From Spirochaetales bacterium (GTDB taxonomy: Bacteria > Spirochaetota > Spirochaetia > SPDA01): a stretch of DNA of 6,519 nt. Both the position numbers and the translations under genes were made by a program. The number at the start of each line of letters is the position of its first letter. Within the stretch, counting starts at the first letter, position 1. The DNA lies in contig SPDA01000107.1 in the NCBI GenBank assembly GCA_004525155.1, positions 1 to 6,519 on the forward strand, read 5' to 3'. Below, one piece after another: positions 1 to 5,398 of this stretch. The notes under the pieces are model-generated. The model saw nothing but the letters and a program-made list of their open reading frames with translations. It did no database searches and was not told where the DNA came from.

Positions 1-1002
1 CTCATAGTGTGGCTGGTCCTGCTCGCGTTTGTGATATTGATTCCTTTTATTGTTAAACAGAACAAGTACATAATACACGTGTGTATAACCATTGCTTTCA
101 ATATCTGCCTAGCGACGAGTATGTGGCTTATCTGGACGCTGGGACTTGTTTCGTTCGCTCATGCCGCTTTTATGGGAATCGGCGCATATACTTCCGCCCT
201 GCTGTTCCTTCGTCTGAATATCCCGCTATGGGCAGGTATGTGGATTGGCGCCATTATCGCGGCCGTTTTCGCCCTGATAATAAGTTTCCCCCTGATGAGA
301 ACCAAGGCGGTTTACTTCTTTATGGCAAGCTGGGCGGTCGGAGAAGTCGTTAAACGGGTTTTCGCGTATTACAGACAGTTTTTTGGAGGCTGGGAGGGAC
401 TTTTCAGAATACGCCCGCCCAAGCTGTTGGCGCTCGATTTTTCCAATAGAACGACCTATTATTATCTGGCCATGCTCTTCATGGTTCTCATAGTATTGAG
501 CGTGTACCGCATCAACAGATCGCGGACCGGCTGGGTTTTCTGGAGTATTCATGATGCCGAGCTGCTTTCTGCCCATGTGGGGATCAATCCGCTGCGGTTC
601 AAGGTTTTCGCCTTTACGCTGGCGTGTTTTTTCGTGGGACTTACAGGCGCCTTATATGCTCATTATCATACCTACATAAATCCTAAATCCTTCGATATTT
701 GGGTTTCTGAATTTGCTCTTGTCCATATAATTGTAGGAGGGCTCTCGACAGTTGCCGGACCCATCCTCGGCGCCACCTTCCTTACTATTGTCGACGAATT
801 ATTGAGACCTACGGAATATTTCAGGGTTATTCTATTTGGTGTAATTCTTATCCTGACCGTGCTTTTTCTACCGGGTGGTCTGGAAAGTATTCCGAGACGG
901 CTTCGGGGGAAAGGCGGGTCGTCAGAAGATATGCAAATCCGGAACCGGCTGCTGGGAATATTCAAAGGCCTGGTAAAGACAAAGACAAAGAAGGAGAAAT
1001 AG
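1..1002 (+). CDS. livM: Branched-chain amino acid ABC transporter permease LivM (5' end probably outside window)
   Basis: Inner-membrane permease of a HAAT-family (branched-chain amino acid type) ABC importer, pairing with LivH and driven by LivG and LivF. The frame is open from base 1; the first in-frame start is GTG at 7, giving 331 residues, but with only six bases before it no ribosome binding site can be seen, so the true start may lie upstream. Numbering from GTG 7, there are about eight to ten hydrophobic segments (roughly 2-16, 22-46, 52-68, 75-95, 151-166, 199-218, 234-266, 273-289). Family hallmarks are SFAHAAFMGIGAY at 49-61, a cytoplasmic ATPase-contact loop with HDAELLSAHVGIN at 182-194, and HIIVGGLSTVAGPILGA at 240-256. 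The tail after about 295 is basic and lysine-rich. livG follows after 5 nt. The family is clear; the transported substrate (leucine/isoleucine/valine, or an amide or other amino acid) cannot be read from the permease. Confidence 0.93.
   Translation, partial: LIVWLVLLAFVILIPFIVKQNKYIIHVCITIAFNICLATSMWLIWTLGLVSFAHAAFMGIGAYTSALLFLRLNIPLWAGMWIGAIIAAVFALIISFPLMRTKAVYFFMASWAVGEVVKRVFAYYRQFFGGWEGLFRIRPPKLLALDFSNRTTYYYLAMLFMVLIVLSVYRINRSRTGWVFWSIHDAELLSAHVGINPLRFKVFAFTLACFFVGLTGALYAHYHTYINPKSFDIWVSEFALVHIIVGGLSTVAGPILGATFLTIVDELLRPTEYFRVILFGVILILTVLFLPGGLESIPRRLRGKGGSSEDMQIRNRLLGIFKGLVKTKTKKEK
991..996 (+). promoter_or_regulatory. Ribosome binding site of livG inside the livM end
   Basis: AAGGAG lies in the last lysine and glutamate codons of livM, 11 nt before the livG ATG at 1008. 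The gap is slightly long but no better start exists nearby. The placement implies livM and livG are translated from one mRNA. Confidence 0.7.
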
Positions 1003-1007
1003 CTGAT

Positions 1008-1778
1008 ATGGCGCTCTTGGAAATACAAAATATCTCCATGAATTTCGGCGGCTTGAAAGCGATTAAGGATCTGAGTTTTTCCATAGAAAGCGGTGAGATC
1101 CGCGGACTTATCGGCCCTAACGGTGCCGGGAAAACTACCCTTTTCAATGTGATAAGCGGTGTTTACCGGCCGTCGAAAGGTAAATTATTCTTTAATAATC
1201 AGGACATCACACTGATAAAACCCCACGCGACTGCAAAGCTCGGGTTGGTAAGAACCTTTCAGTCCATCACGCTGTTTAAAAATTTTTCCGTACTCAAGAA
1301 CGTGCTTATCGGCCGGCATCTGCACTCTCACTACAATTTCCTGGGATCTCTTTTCAACAGCTCCGGGACCCGCCGTTACGAGAAGGAAAATGAGGATAGG
1401 GCACTTGAAATCCTGGAGTTTATGAATCTGCTTAAATATAAAGACGAACTGGCCTTAAATCTCCCGCACGGGCACCAGCGCGCCCTTGGGATAAGCATAG
1501 CCCTTGCCGCTGAACCGACGCTGCTCATGCTCGATGAACCGGTTACCGGCATGAACACGGAAGAGACGGCTGCCATGATGGGCCTAATAAACAAAATCAA
1601 CAAAAACGGCATCACGATACTTATTATCGAGCATGACATGAAAGTGGTTATGGGGCTTTGTCACAAAATTACCGTACTTAATTTCGGCCAGAAAATTGCC
1701 GAAGGAACGCCGGAAGAAATTCGTTTGAACCAGGAAGTCCATGAAGCCTATCTGGGAGGAGAGGAATATGCTTCTTGA
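1008..1778 (+). CDS. livG: Branched-chain amino acid ABC transporter ATP-binding protein LivG
   Basis: Cytoplasmic ATPase subunit, 256 residues, the usual LivG length. The Walker A motif GPNGAGKT is at 36-43 and the Q-loop glutamine in VRTFQ at 85. The ABC signature region reads NLPHGHQ at 151-157 in place of LSGGQ; LivG proteins commonly carry a variant with a P-x-G-x-Q core here. Walker B LLMLDEP is at 172-178 with catalytic Glu177, the D-loop region GMNTEE at 181-186, and the switch histidine His209 in IIEHD. The C-terminal EGTPEEI and AYLGG stretches are typical of LivG. It starts at ATG 1008, 5 nt after livM, and its last 11 nt overlap livF, so the three genes form one transcription unit. 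LivG rather than LivF is assigned from the missing LSGGE, the long insert around 103-130 and the GMN D-loop. A related HAAT system such as UrtD is less likely without urea-operon context. Confidence 0.94.
   Translation: MALLEIQNISMNFGGLKAIKDLSFSIESGEIRGLIGPNGAGKTTLFNVISGVYRPSKGKLFFNNQDITLIKPHATAKLGLVRTFQSITLFKNFSVLKNVLIGRHLHSHYNFLGSLFNSSGTRRYEKENEDRALEILEFMNLLKYKDELALNLPHGHQRALGISIALAAEPTLLMLDEPVTGMNTEETAAMMGLINKINKNGITILIIEHDMKVVMGLCHKITVLNFGQKIAEGTPEEIRLNQEVHEAYLGGEEYAS
1755..1764 (+). promoter_or_regulatory. Ribosome binding site of livF, fixing its start at 1768
   Basis: GGAGG at 1755-1759 (within GGAGGAGAGG) sits 8 nt before ATG 1768, close to ideal. The same bases encode the Leu-Gly-Gly-Glu-Glu end of LivG. 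An in-frame ATG at 1741 has no comparable upstream site and would add nine residues unlike LivF N-termini, so 1768 is preferred. Confidence 0.8.
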
Positions 1779-2475
1779 GGTAAAGAATATTCGCGTGCAT
1801 TATGAAAAGGTGGAGGCTGTAAAAAGCATATCACTCAATGCCGATAACGGTATGATCTGCACGCTCATAGGCGCCAACGGCGCGGGTAAAACAACTACTT
1901 TGAGGGCCATTTCAGGATTGAAAAAAATAACCTCCGGCGAAATAATTTTTAACGGAAAGCGGATATCCGGGCTGGCGGCTCACAATATGGTGGGGCTGGG
2001 TATAGCGCATGTTCCTGAGGGCCGCAAACTGTTCGGATTGATGACCGTACGGCACAATCTTCTTGCAGGCGCCTATCTGCAGCGGGATAAAAAAGAAATC
2101 GAAAAAACCATGCAGGAAGTATTTGAACATTTTCCCATCCTCAAGGAGCGTCAGAAGCAGCTTGCGAAAAGCTTAAGCGGCGGCGAACAGCAGATGGCCG
2201 CCATGGGAAGGGCGCTGATGGCAAAACCTAAAGTGATCCTGATGGATGAGCCTTCTTTAGGATTGGCGCCGCTCATGGTCGCGGAAATTGCCAAGATAAT
2301 CCGTCAATTCCGGGAGAGGGGCTTTTCAGTCGTTCTTATCGAACAGAATGCTTCGATGGCGCTGTCGCTGGCCGATTATGCATACGTGCTCGAAACAGGG
2401 AAGATCGTGCTTGAAGGCCCCTCGAAGGAAGTTGCGAAAAATGAACATGTTAAAAAAGCCTATCTGGGCGGGTAA
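1768..2475 (+). CDS. livF: Branched-chain amino acid ABC transporter ATP-binding protein LivF
   Basis: Second cytoplasmic ATPase of the Liv importer, 235 residues from ATG 1768, the standard LivF length. It begins MLLEVKNIRVHY, a typical LivF start. Walker A GANGAGKT is at 35-42, the LivF-specific HVPEGRKLF at 81-89, an intact ABC signature LSGGEQQM at 136-143, and Walker B VILMDEP at 156-162 with the following SLGLAPLM. The switch position is Gln193 (VLIEQNA) rather than histidine, as is normal for LivF. It heterodimerises with LivG on the LivH/LivM permeases. Its first 11 nt overlap livG, which suggests translational coupling. The stop TAA at 2473-2475 directly abuts the stop of the converging dehydrogenase gene. 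No further + strand gene follows, so this is the likely end of the operon. Confidence 0.95.
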   Translation: MLLEVKNIRVHYEKVEAVKSISLNADNGMICTLIGANGAGKTTTLRAISGLKKITSGEIIFNGKRISGLAAHNMVGLGIAHVPEGRKLFGLMTVRHNLLAGAYLQRDKKEIEKTMQEVFEHFPILKERQKQLAKSLSGGEQQMAAMGRALMAKPKVILMDEPSLGLAPLMVAEIAKIIRQFRERGFSVVLIEQNASMALSLADYAYVLETGKIVLEGPSKEVAKNEHVKKAYLGG

Positions 2476-2502
2476 CTAATCCCAGCCCTTAAAGGCCTTT
2501 TT
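2452..2502. terminator. Possible bidirectional terminator across the livF/dehydrogenase stop codons
   Basis: An inner hairpin pairs GGGCGGG (2466-2472) with CCC-A-GCCC (2481-2488), one bulged A and an 8-nt loop holding both stop codons. An outer interrupted arm pairs A5 and GCC (2452-2460) with GGC and T5 (2494-2502), with one A-C mismatch and unpaired bases between the two stems. The T-rich end is present on both strands, as needed for two-way termination. The interrupted stem and the distance from inner stem to T-run make it imperfect; I inferred it by eye without an energy calculation. Confidence 0.4.
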
Positions 2503-3717
2503 CAGAATTGACAAAAACACATCGTATGTGAGTACGCGTGGATTGGACTCAACTGAAACGTTCCACGTTGCTCTTTCCGCAACAGCCGGAAGGTCGCCTT
2601 CCTTGACGCCGAGACTTTCCAGACTCCTCGGCAGCTCTACCGAGCGTATGAGCCGCTTTAGGCCGTCCACGCATTTCAGCGCCCTGTCCGTTAACGGCAG
2701 TTCTCCGGTGTTTTCTCCGAGGAGGCGGGCGACGTTTCCATGTTTCACCGGATCCGTCATCGAGTTGAATTCCATCATCCAGGGAAGAAAAATGGAACAG
2801 GCGAGGCCGTGGGCGATTACCGGTTTAGGCGGGTTTCCGTACATTCCGCCCAGGGCTTCGGCGAGGCAATGGACCCCGGAACAGTCGCTGTTGGCAAATG
2901 AAATTCCCCCGAGCAGTGAAGCAAGCATCATCATTTCTCTTGCTTCAAGATCCTTGCCGTTTGCATAGGCGATGGGAAGGTAGTTCTGTATCAGATTTAT
3001 GCTGTATTCCGACAGAGCGTCGGAAATGGGATTGCTTAAGTTTGCGGTATAAGCATCATAATGGTGCGCGAAAGCATCCACGCCGGTGGATGCGGTTTGA
3101 AAGGCCGGCAGGGAGATGGTGAGCAGCGGATCATTGATAGCAACTTTTGCCGCGATACAGGGAGCGCCCGGAAAGACGGGAGCGCCGCCGATCGCCATCT
3201 TGCTCCAGTTTTCGGTATTGGTGATGATGGACCAGAAATTTCCCTCAGTGCCCGTTCCGGAGGTTGTCGGAACCGCAATAAGAGGAATCGGATGGTTTTT
3301 TATCTTTTCAAAATCGAATGGTTCTTTAATTTGGTAATCCCTGATGCTTCCGGGATTTGCCGCCAGCATTGAAACGGCTTTTGCGGTATCTATTGAGCTT
3401 CCGCCCCCCAGGCCGATAATGATGCCCGCTTTTTCAGCCCTTGCAATGGCAGCTCCTTTTTCCACAATCTGATCCAGGGGATTGGGTTCCACTTCACTGA
3501 AAATGATAGAATCGATTTTTTCCTTCTTAAGGGGTTCCATGATGCTGTTGATGATTCCTGTCTTAAGCATGACCGGATCGGTGATTACCAGAACCCTTTT
3601 TGCCTTCATAGCTTTTACGATTTTTCCGGTTAACTGCGTTTTACCGGCGCCGAATTCTATGGTTGTTACACCCCAGTTGAAAGGAAAGGATCTTCTAAAC
3701 CGTTCAATAACGTTCAC
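2476..3717 (-). CDS. Iron-containing (group III) alcohol dehydrogenase
   Basis: Cytoplasmic NAD(P)-dependent dehydrogenase of the Fe-ADH family, interconverting an alcohol with an aldehyde or ketone. From GTG 3717 it has 413 residues, a normal length. The nucleotide-binding GGGSSIDTAK is at about 104-113 and PTTSGTGTE at 150-158. Metal ligands align with FucO of E. coli as Asp214 and His218 (GVDAFAH), His283 (SGVHC) and His303 (IAHG), so all four are present. The C-terminal NPRVLT is also typical. Two features are unusual: six extra residues lie between the third and fourth ligands, and the usual MAH after the third ligand reads LAE. The start is chosen because AGGGGG lies 6 nt before GTG 3717; an in-frame TTG at 3732 lacks such a site and falls too near the predicted transcription start. 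The gene is single, convergent with livF and divergent from the M32 peptidase. The substrate is not readable: butanol, lactaldehyde, 1,3-propanediol, 4-hydroxybutyrate and other types are all possible. Confidence 0.93.
   Translation of the reverse strand: MNVIERFRRSFPFNWGVTTIEFGAGKTQLTGKIVKAMKAKRVLVITDPVMLKTGIINSIMEPLKKEKIDSIIFSEVEPNPLDQIVEKGAAIARAEKAGIIIGLGGGSSIDTAKAVSMLAANPGSIRDYQIKEPFDFEKIKNHPIPLIAVPTTSGTGTEGNFWSIITNTENWSKMAIGGAPVFPGAPCIAAKVAINDPLLTISLPAFQTASTGVDAFAHHYDAYTANLSNPISDALSEYSINLIQNYLPIAYANGKDLEAREMMMLASLLGGISFANSDCSGVHCLAEALGGMYGNPPKPVIAHGLACSIFLPWMMEFNSMTDPVKHGNVARLLGENTGELPLTDRALKCVDGLKRLIRSVELPRSLESLGVKEGDLPAVAERATWNVSVESNPRVLTYDVFLSILKKAFKGWD
3074..3093. repeat. Perfect 8-bp hairpin in the dehydrogenase gene
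   Basis: GCATCCAC (3074-3081) and GTGGATGC (3086-3093) are a perfect inverted repeat around a 4-nt loop. It overlaps the codons for the conserved Gly-Val-Asp-Ala segment carrying the first metal ligand, so protein constraint may explain part of it. No T-run follows on the gene strand. Confidence 0.4.
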
Positions 3718-3723
3718 TGCGCA

Positions 3724-3729
3724 CCCCCT
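3724..3729 (-). promoter_or_regulatory. Ribosome binding site of the alcohol dehydrogenase
   Basis: On the minus strand AGGGGG lies 6 nt before the GTG at 3717-3715. It decides between this start and the in-frame TTG at 3732, with which it would overlap. Confidence 0.7.
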
Positions 3730-3742
3730 CAAGTTTTTACTG

Positions 3743-3772
3743 ATTATAATTCGATTATGTTTAAATGGTCAA
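3743..3772 (-). promoter_or_regulatory. Sigma70-type promoter of the alcohol dehydrogenase gene
   Basis: On the minus strand the -35 box TTGACC (complement of 3767-3772, 5 of 6 consensus) and the -10 box TATAAT (complement of 3743-3748, 6 of 6) are 18 nt apart. Transcription would begin near 3736, leaving a leader of roughly 20 nt that just contains the AGGGGG binding site before GTG 3717. Geometry and boxes are near consensus, so a strong promoter is expected unless repressed. Confidence 0.7.
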
Positions 3773-3783
3773 GAAATTTTTGA
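3769..3783. promoter_or_regulatory. Candidate operator palindrome over the dehydrogenase -35 box
   Basis: The 15-bp sequence TCAAGAAATTTTTGA is palindromic at six of seven base pairs around a single central base; the one mismatch is a G-T pair. It overlaps four bases of the dehydrogenase -35 box (3767-3772) and lies just outside the peptidase promoter. A bound dimeric regulator would block the dehydrogenase promoter. This is position plus symmetry only; AT-rich promoter DNA yields such palindromes by chance. Confidence 0.25.
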
Positions 3784-3794
3784 GCGGGGAGCAA

Positions 3795-3823
3795 TTAACT
3801 ATCATCGGCGAATGTGTTATCAT
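3795..3823 (+). promoter_or_regulatory. Extended -10 promoter for the M32 peptidase gene
   Basis: The -35-like TTAACT (3795-3800, 4 of 6) and the -10 TATCAT (3818-3823, 5 of 6) are 17 nt apart. TG at 3815-3816, one base before the -10 box, makes it an extended -10, which can offset a weak -35. Transcription would start near 3830, giving a leader of about 54 nt. It is divergent from the dehydrogenase promoter. Confidence 0.5.
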
Positions 3824-3883
3824 AATTTGCGCTGCGTCGGGAGCTGATGCGGAGCGCGGATAACAGAATATACAGAGGATGCC

Positions 3884-5398
3884 ATGGAAAAGTCTATTGC
3901 CCGTTTGAAGGATATAAGCAGGGAACTGCAGCTGCTGACCCACAGTATCGCCCTTCTCGGTTGGGATCAGGAAACCTACATGCCTCCCGCTGCGGCAGAG
4001 GAACGGGCGGACCAGCTGAGCCTTCTTGAAGGCATGCTTCATGAAAAAGCCACTAACCCCGAAATCGGGGAACTTCTTGCCCATGCAGGCGCGGACGGGG
4101 AAAATCCCGGCGGAAACACCTCGCTTCCGGAGGAGGACGGGGGGCTGGTTCGCGCCATGTTCCGGGATTTTGGACGGCGGATTAAACTGACCAAGGATCT
4201 GGTCATGAGGATGGCGAAGCAGACCAGCATCGGCCAGCAGATTTGGGCGGAGGCCAGAAAGAGGAACGAGTTCTCTCTTTTCGCGCCGGAGCTTGAGAAA
4301 ATACTTTCCCTCACCCTGGAAAAGGCCGAATGTCTCGGGTACAGCGAACATGTCTATGACGCCCTGCTGGACGAGTACGAACCCTGGATGAAAACTTCGG
4401 CGGCCGAGGCCGTATTCTCCTCCTTGAAGCCCAGGCTTGTCAAAATTCTCGATAAAATACGCGGAGCACGGCAGGTGGATGATTCCTTTCTCCTGAAAAA
4501 TTATCCGCGGGAGAAGCAGGAAGCCTTCGGCCGCGCCGTGATATCGGACTTGGGCTGGGATGTTAAACGGGGCAGGCTTGACCAGTCCACGCATCCCTTC
4601 ACCACCACTCTCGGAAAGGATGATGTCCGGCTGACCACGCGGTACAACGAAAATTTTTTTAAAACCGGCATTTTCGGCATCATCCATGAATGCGGCCACG
4701 GCCTCTACGAGCTCGGTTTTTCGGACAGTATAAAGGGAACCGCGCTTGCGGACGGGACCTCCCTCGGTATTCACGAGTCCCAGTCCCGCATGTGGGAAAA
4801 CGTGATTGGAAGAAGCATGGCTTTCTGGGAACATTATTTCCCCGTTCTCGCTTCCTGCTTCCCGGAAAATCTTTCCGGGGTAACCCCGGAAAGATTCTAC
4901 AGGGCTGTGAACAAGGTGGAGCCCTCCTTTATCCGTGTCGAAGCGGACGAGGTTACCTACAGCCTGCACATAATCTTAAGGTTTACCCTGGAAACGCGCA
5001 TGGTTACGGGGAAGATTCCCGTCCGGGACCTGCCCGAAGCCTGGAACAGTTTGTTTCAGGAACTGCTGGGCATCAGGCCCTCAAGCGACTTCGACGGCGT
5101 ACTGCAGGATGTTCACTGGTCCATGGGCGGCATCGGGTATTTCCCCACCTATTCCCTGGGGAACCTGTACGGCGCCCAGTTTTACCGGGCCCTTAAAAAA
5201 ACGCTGCCGGACGCCGAAAAGCTCATCGCAGGCGGTGATTTCAAGCCTCTTCTTTCCTGGCTCCGGGAAAATATCCACCGTCACGGCAGAATTTACACGG
5301 CGGATGAATTGTGCAGGAAGGTAACGGGAGAAAGCCTCAATCCGGATTATTTTATTTCGTATCTTGAAGACAAATTCAGCAAGGTTTATGAATTTTAG
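3884..5398 (+). CDS. M32 family (Taq-type) metallocarboxypeptidase
   Basis: Zinc- or cobalt-dependent carboxypeptidase that removes C-terminal residues from peptides, with broad specificity except generally proline. It has 504 residues, the standard M32 length, and no signal peptide, so it acts in the cytoplasm. All family motifs are seen in order: HPFT at 237-240, DVRLTTRY at 247-254, the catalytic HECGH at 268-272 (His268 and His272 bind metal, Glu269 is the base), HESQSRMWEN at 297-306 with Glu298 as third ligand, IRVEADE at 350-356, and GVLQDVHW at 405-412. The early GWDQETYMPP at 26-35 is also typical. Cys270 replaces the more common alanine in HEAGH. A short Gly/Glu-rich stretch at about 69-87 looks like a loop insertion. 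The start ATG 3884 has AGAGGA at 3874-3879. It probably leads a two-gene unit with the overlapping membrane-protein gene. B. subtilis YpwA and Thermus carboxypeptidase Taq are of the same family. Confidence 0.96.
   Translation: MEKSIARLKDISRELQLLTHSIALLGWDQETYMPPAAAEERADQLSLLEGMLHEKATNPEIGELLAHAGADGENPGGNTSLPEEDGGLVRAMFRDFGRRIKLTKDLVMRMAKQTSIGQQIWAEARKRNEFSLFAPELEKILSLTLEKAECLGYSEHVYDALLDEYEPWMKTSAAEAVFSSLKPRLVKILDKIRGARQVDDSFLLKNYPREKQEAFGRAVISDLGWDVKRGRLDQSTHPFTTTLGKDDVRLTTRYNENFFKTGIFGIIHECGHGLYELGFSDSIKGTALADGTSLGIHESQSRMWENVIGRSMAFWEHYFPVLASCFPENLSGVTPERFYRAVNKVEPSFIRVEADEVTYSLHIILRFTLETRMVTGKIPVRDLPEAWNSLFQELLGIRPSSDFDGVLQDVHWSMGGIGYFPTYSLGNLYGAQFYRALKKTLPDAEKLIAGGDFKPLLSWLRENIHRHGRIYTADELCRKVTGESLNPDYFISYLEDKFSKVYEF
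4101..4171. repeat. Distant 10-bp inverted repeat in the peptidase gene
   Basis: AAAATCCCGG at 4101-4110 and CCGGGATTTT at 4162-4171 are perfect reverse complements 51 nt apart. It shares the CCGGRA-type word with the repeat at 4861. It may be chance from codon use; no terminator-like T-run follows. Confidence 0.35.
4861..4896. repeat. Three-armed nested inverted repeat inside the peptidase gene
   Basis: Arms are CCCGGAAA (4861-4868), AATCTTTCCGGGG (4868-4880) and CCCCGGAAAGATT (4884-4896). The second and third are a perfect 13-bp inverted repeat around a 3-nt TAA. The first and the TTTCCGGG part of the second form a perfect 8-bp inverted repeat around ATC. The middle arm can pair with only one neighbour at a time, so the two hairpins exclude each other. 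No T-run follows. The DNA encodes residues 326-338, a variable part of the protein between two conserved motifs. Confidence 0.8.

Noticed and set aside
1741..1767. Earlier ATG for livF, adding nine residues.
   Set aside because: The GGAGG at 1755-1759 serves ATG 1768, and the added residues do not look like a LivF N-terminus.
2344..2346. Glutamine at the switch-histidine position of LivF as a sign of a broken ATPase.
   Set aside because: EQN at this position is the normal LivF family sequence; all other motifs are intact.
3718..3732. Earlier TTG start for the alcohol dehydrogenase.
   Set aside because: It would sit within a few bases of the predicted transcription start with no ribosome binding site, while AGGGGG is well placed for GTG 3717.
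4057..4070. Inverted repeat CCCCGA-AA-TCGGGG in the peptidase gene as a terminator.
   Set aside because: The loop is too short unless the stem shortens to 4-5 bp, and no T-run follows; it lies near the start of an intact gene.
3761..4969. A 402-codon open frame on the minus strand opposite the M32 peptidase.
   Set aside because: The plus strand encodes a complete peptidase with every family motif; the opposite frame has no recognisable domain and is a by-product of third-position GC bias.
5364..5387. Earlier TTG start for the membrane protein.
   Set aside because: No ribosome binding site precedes it; ATG 5388 gives a normal stop-start overlap with the peptidase gene.
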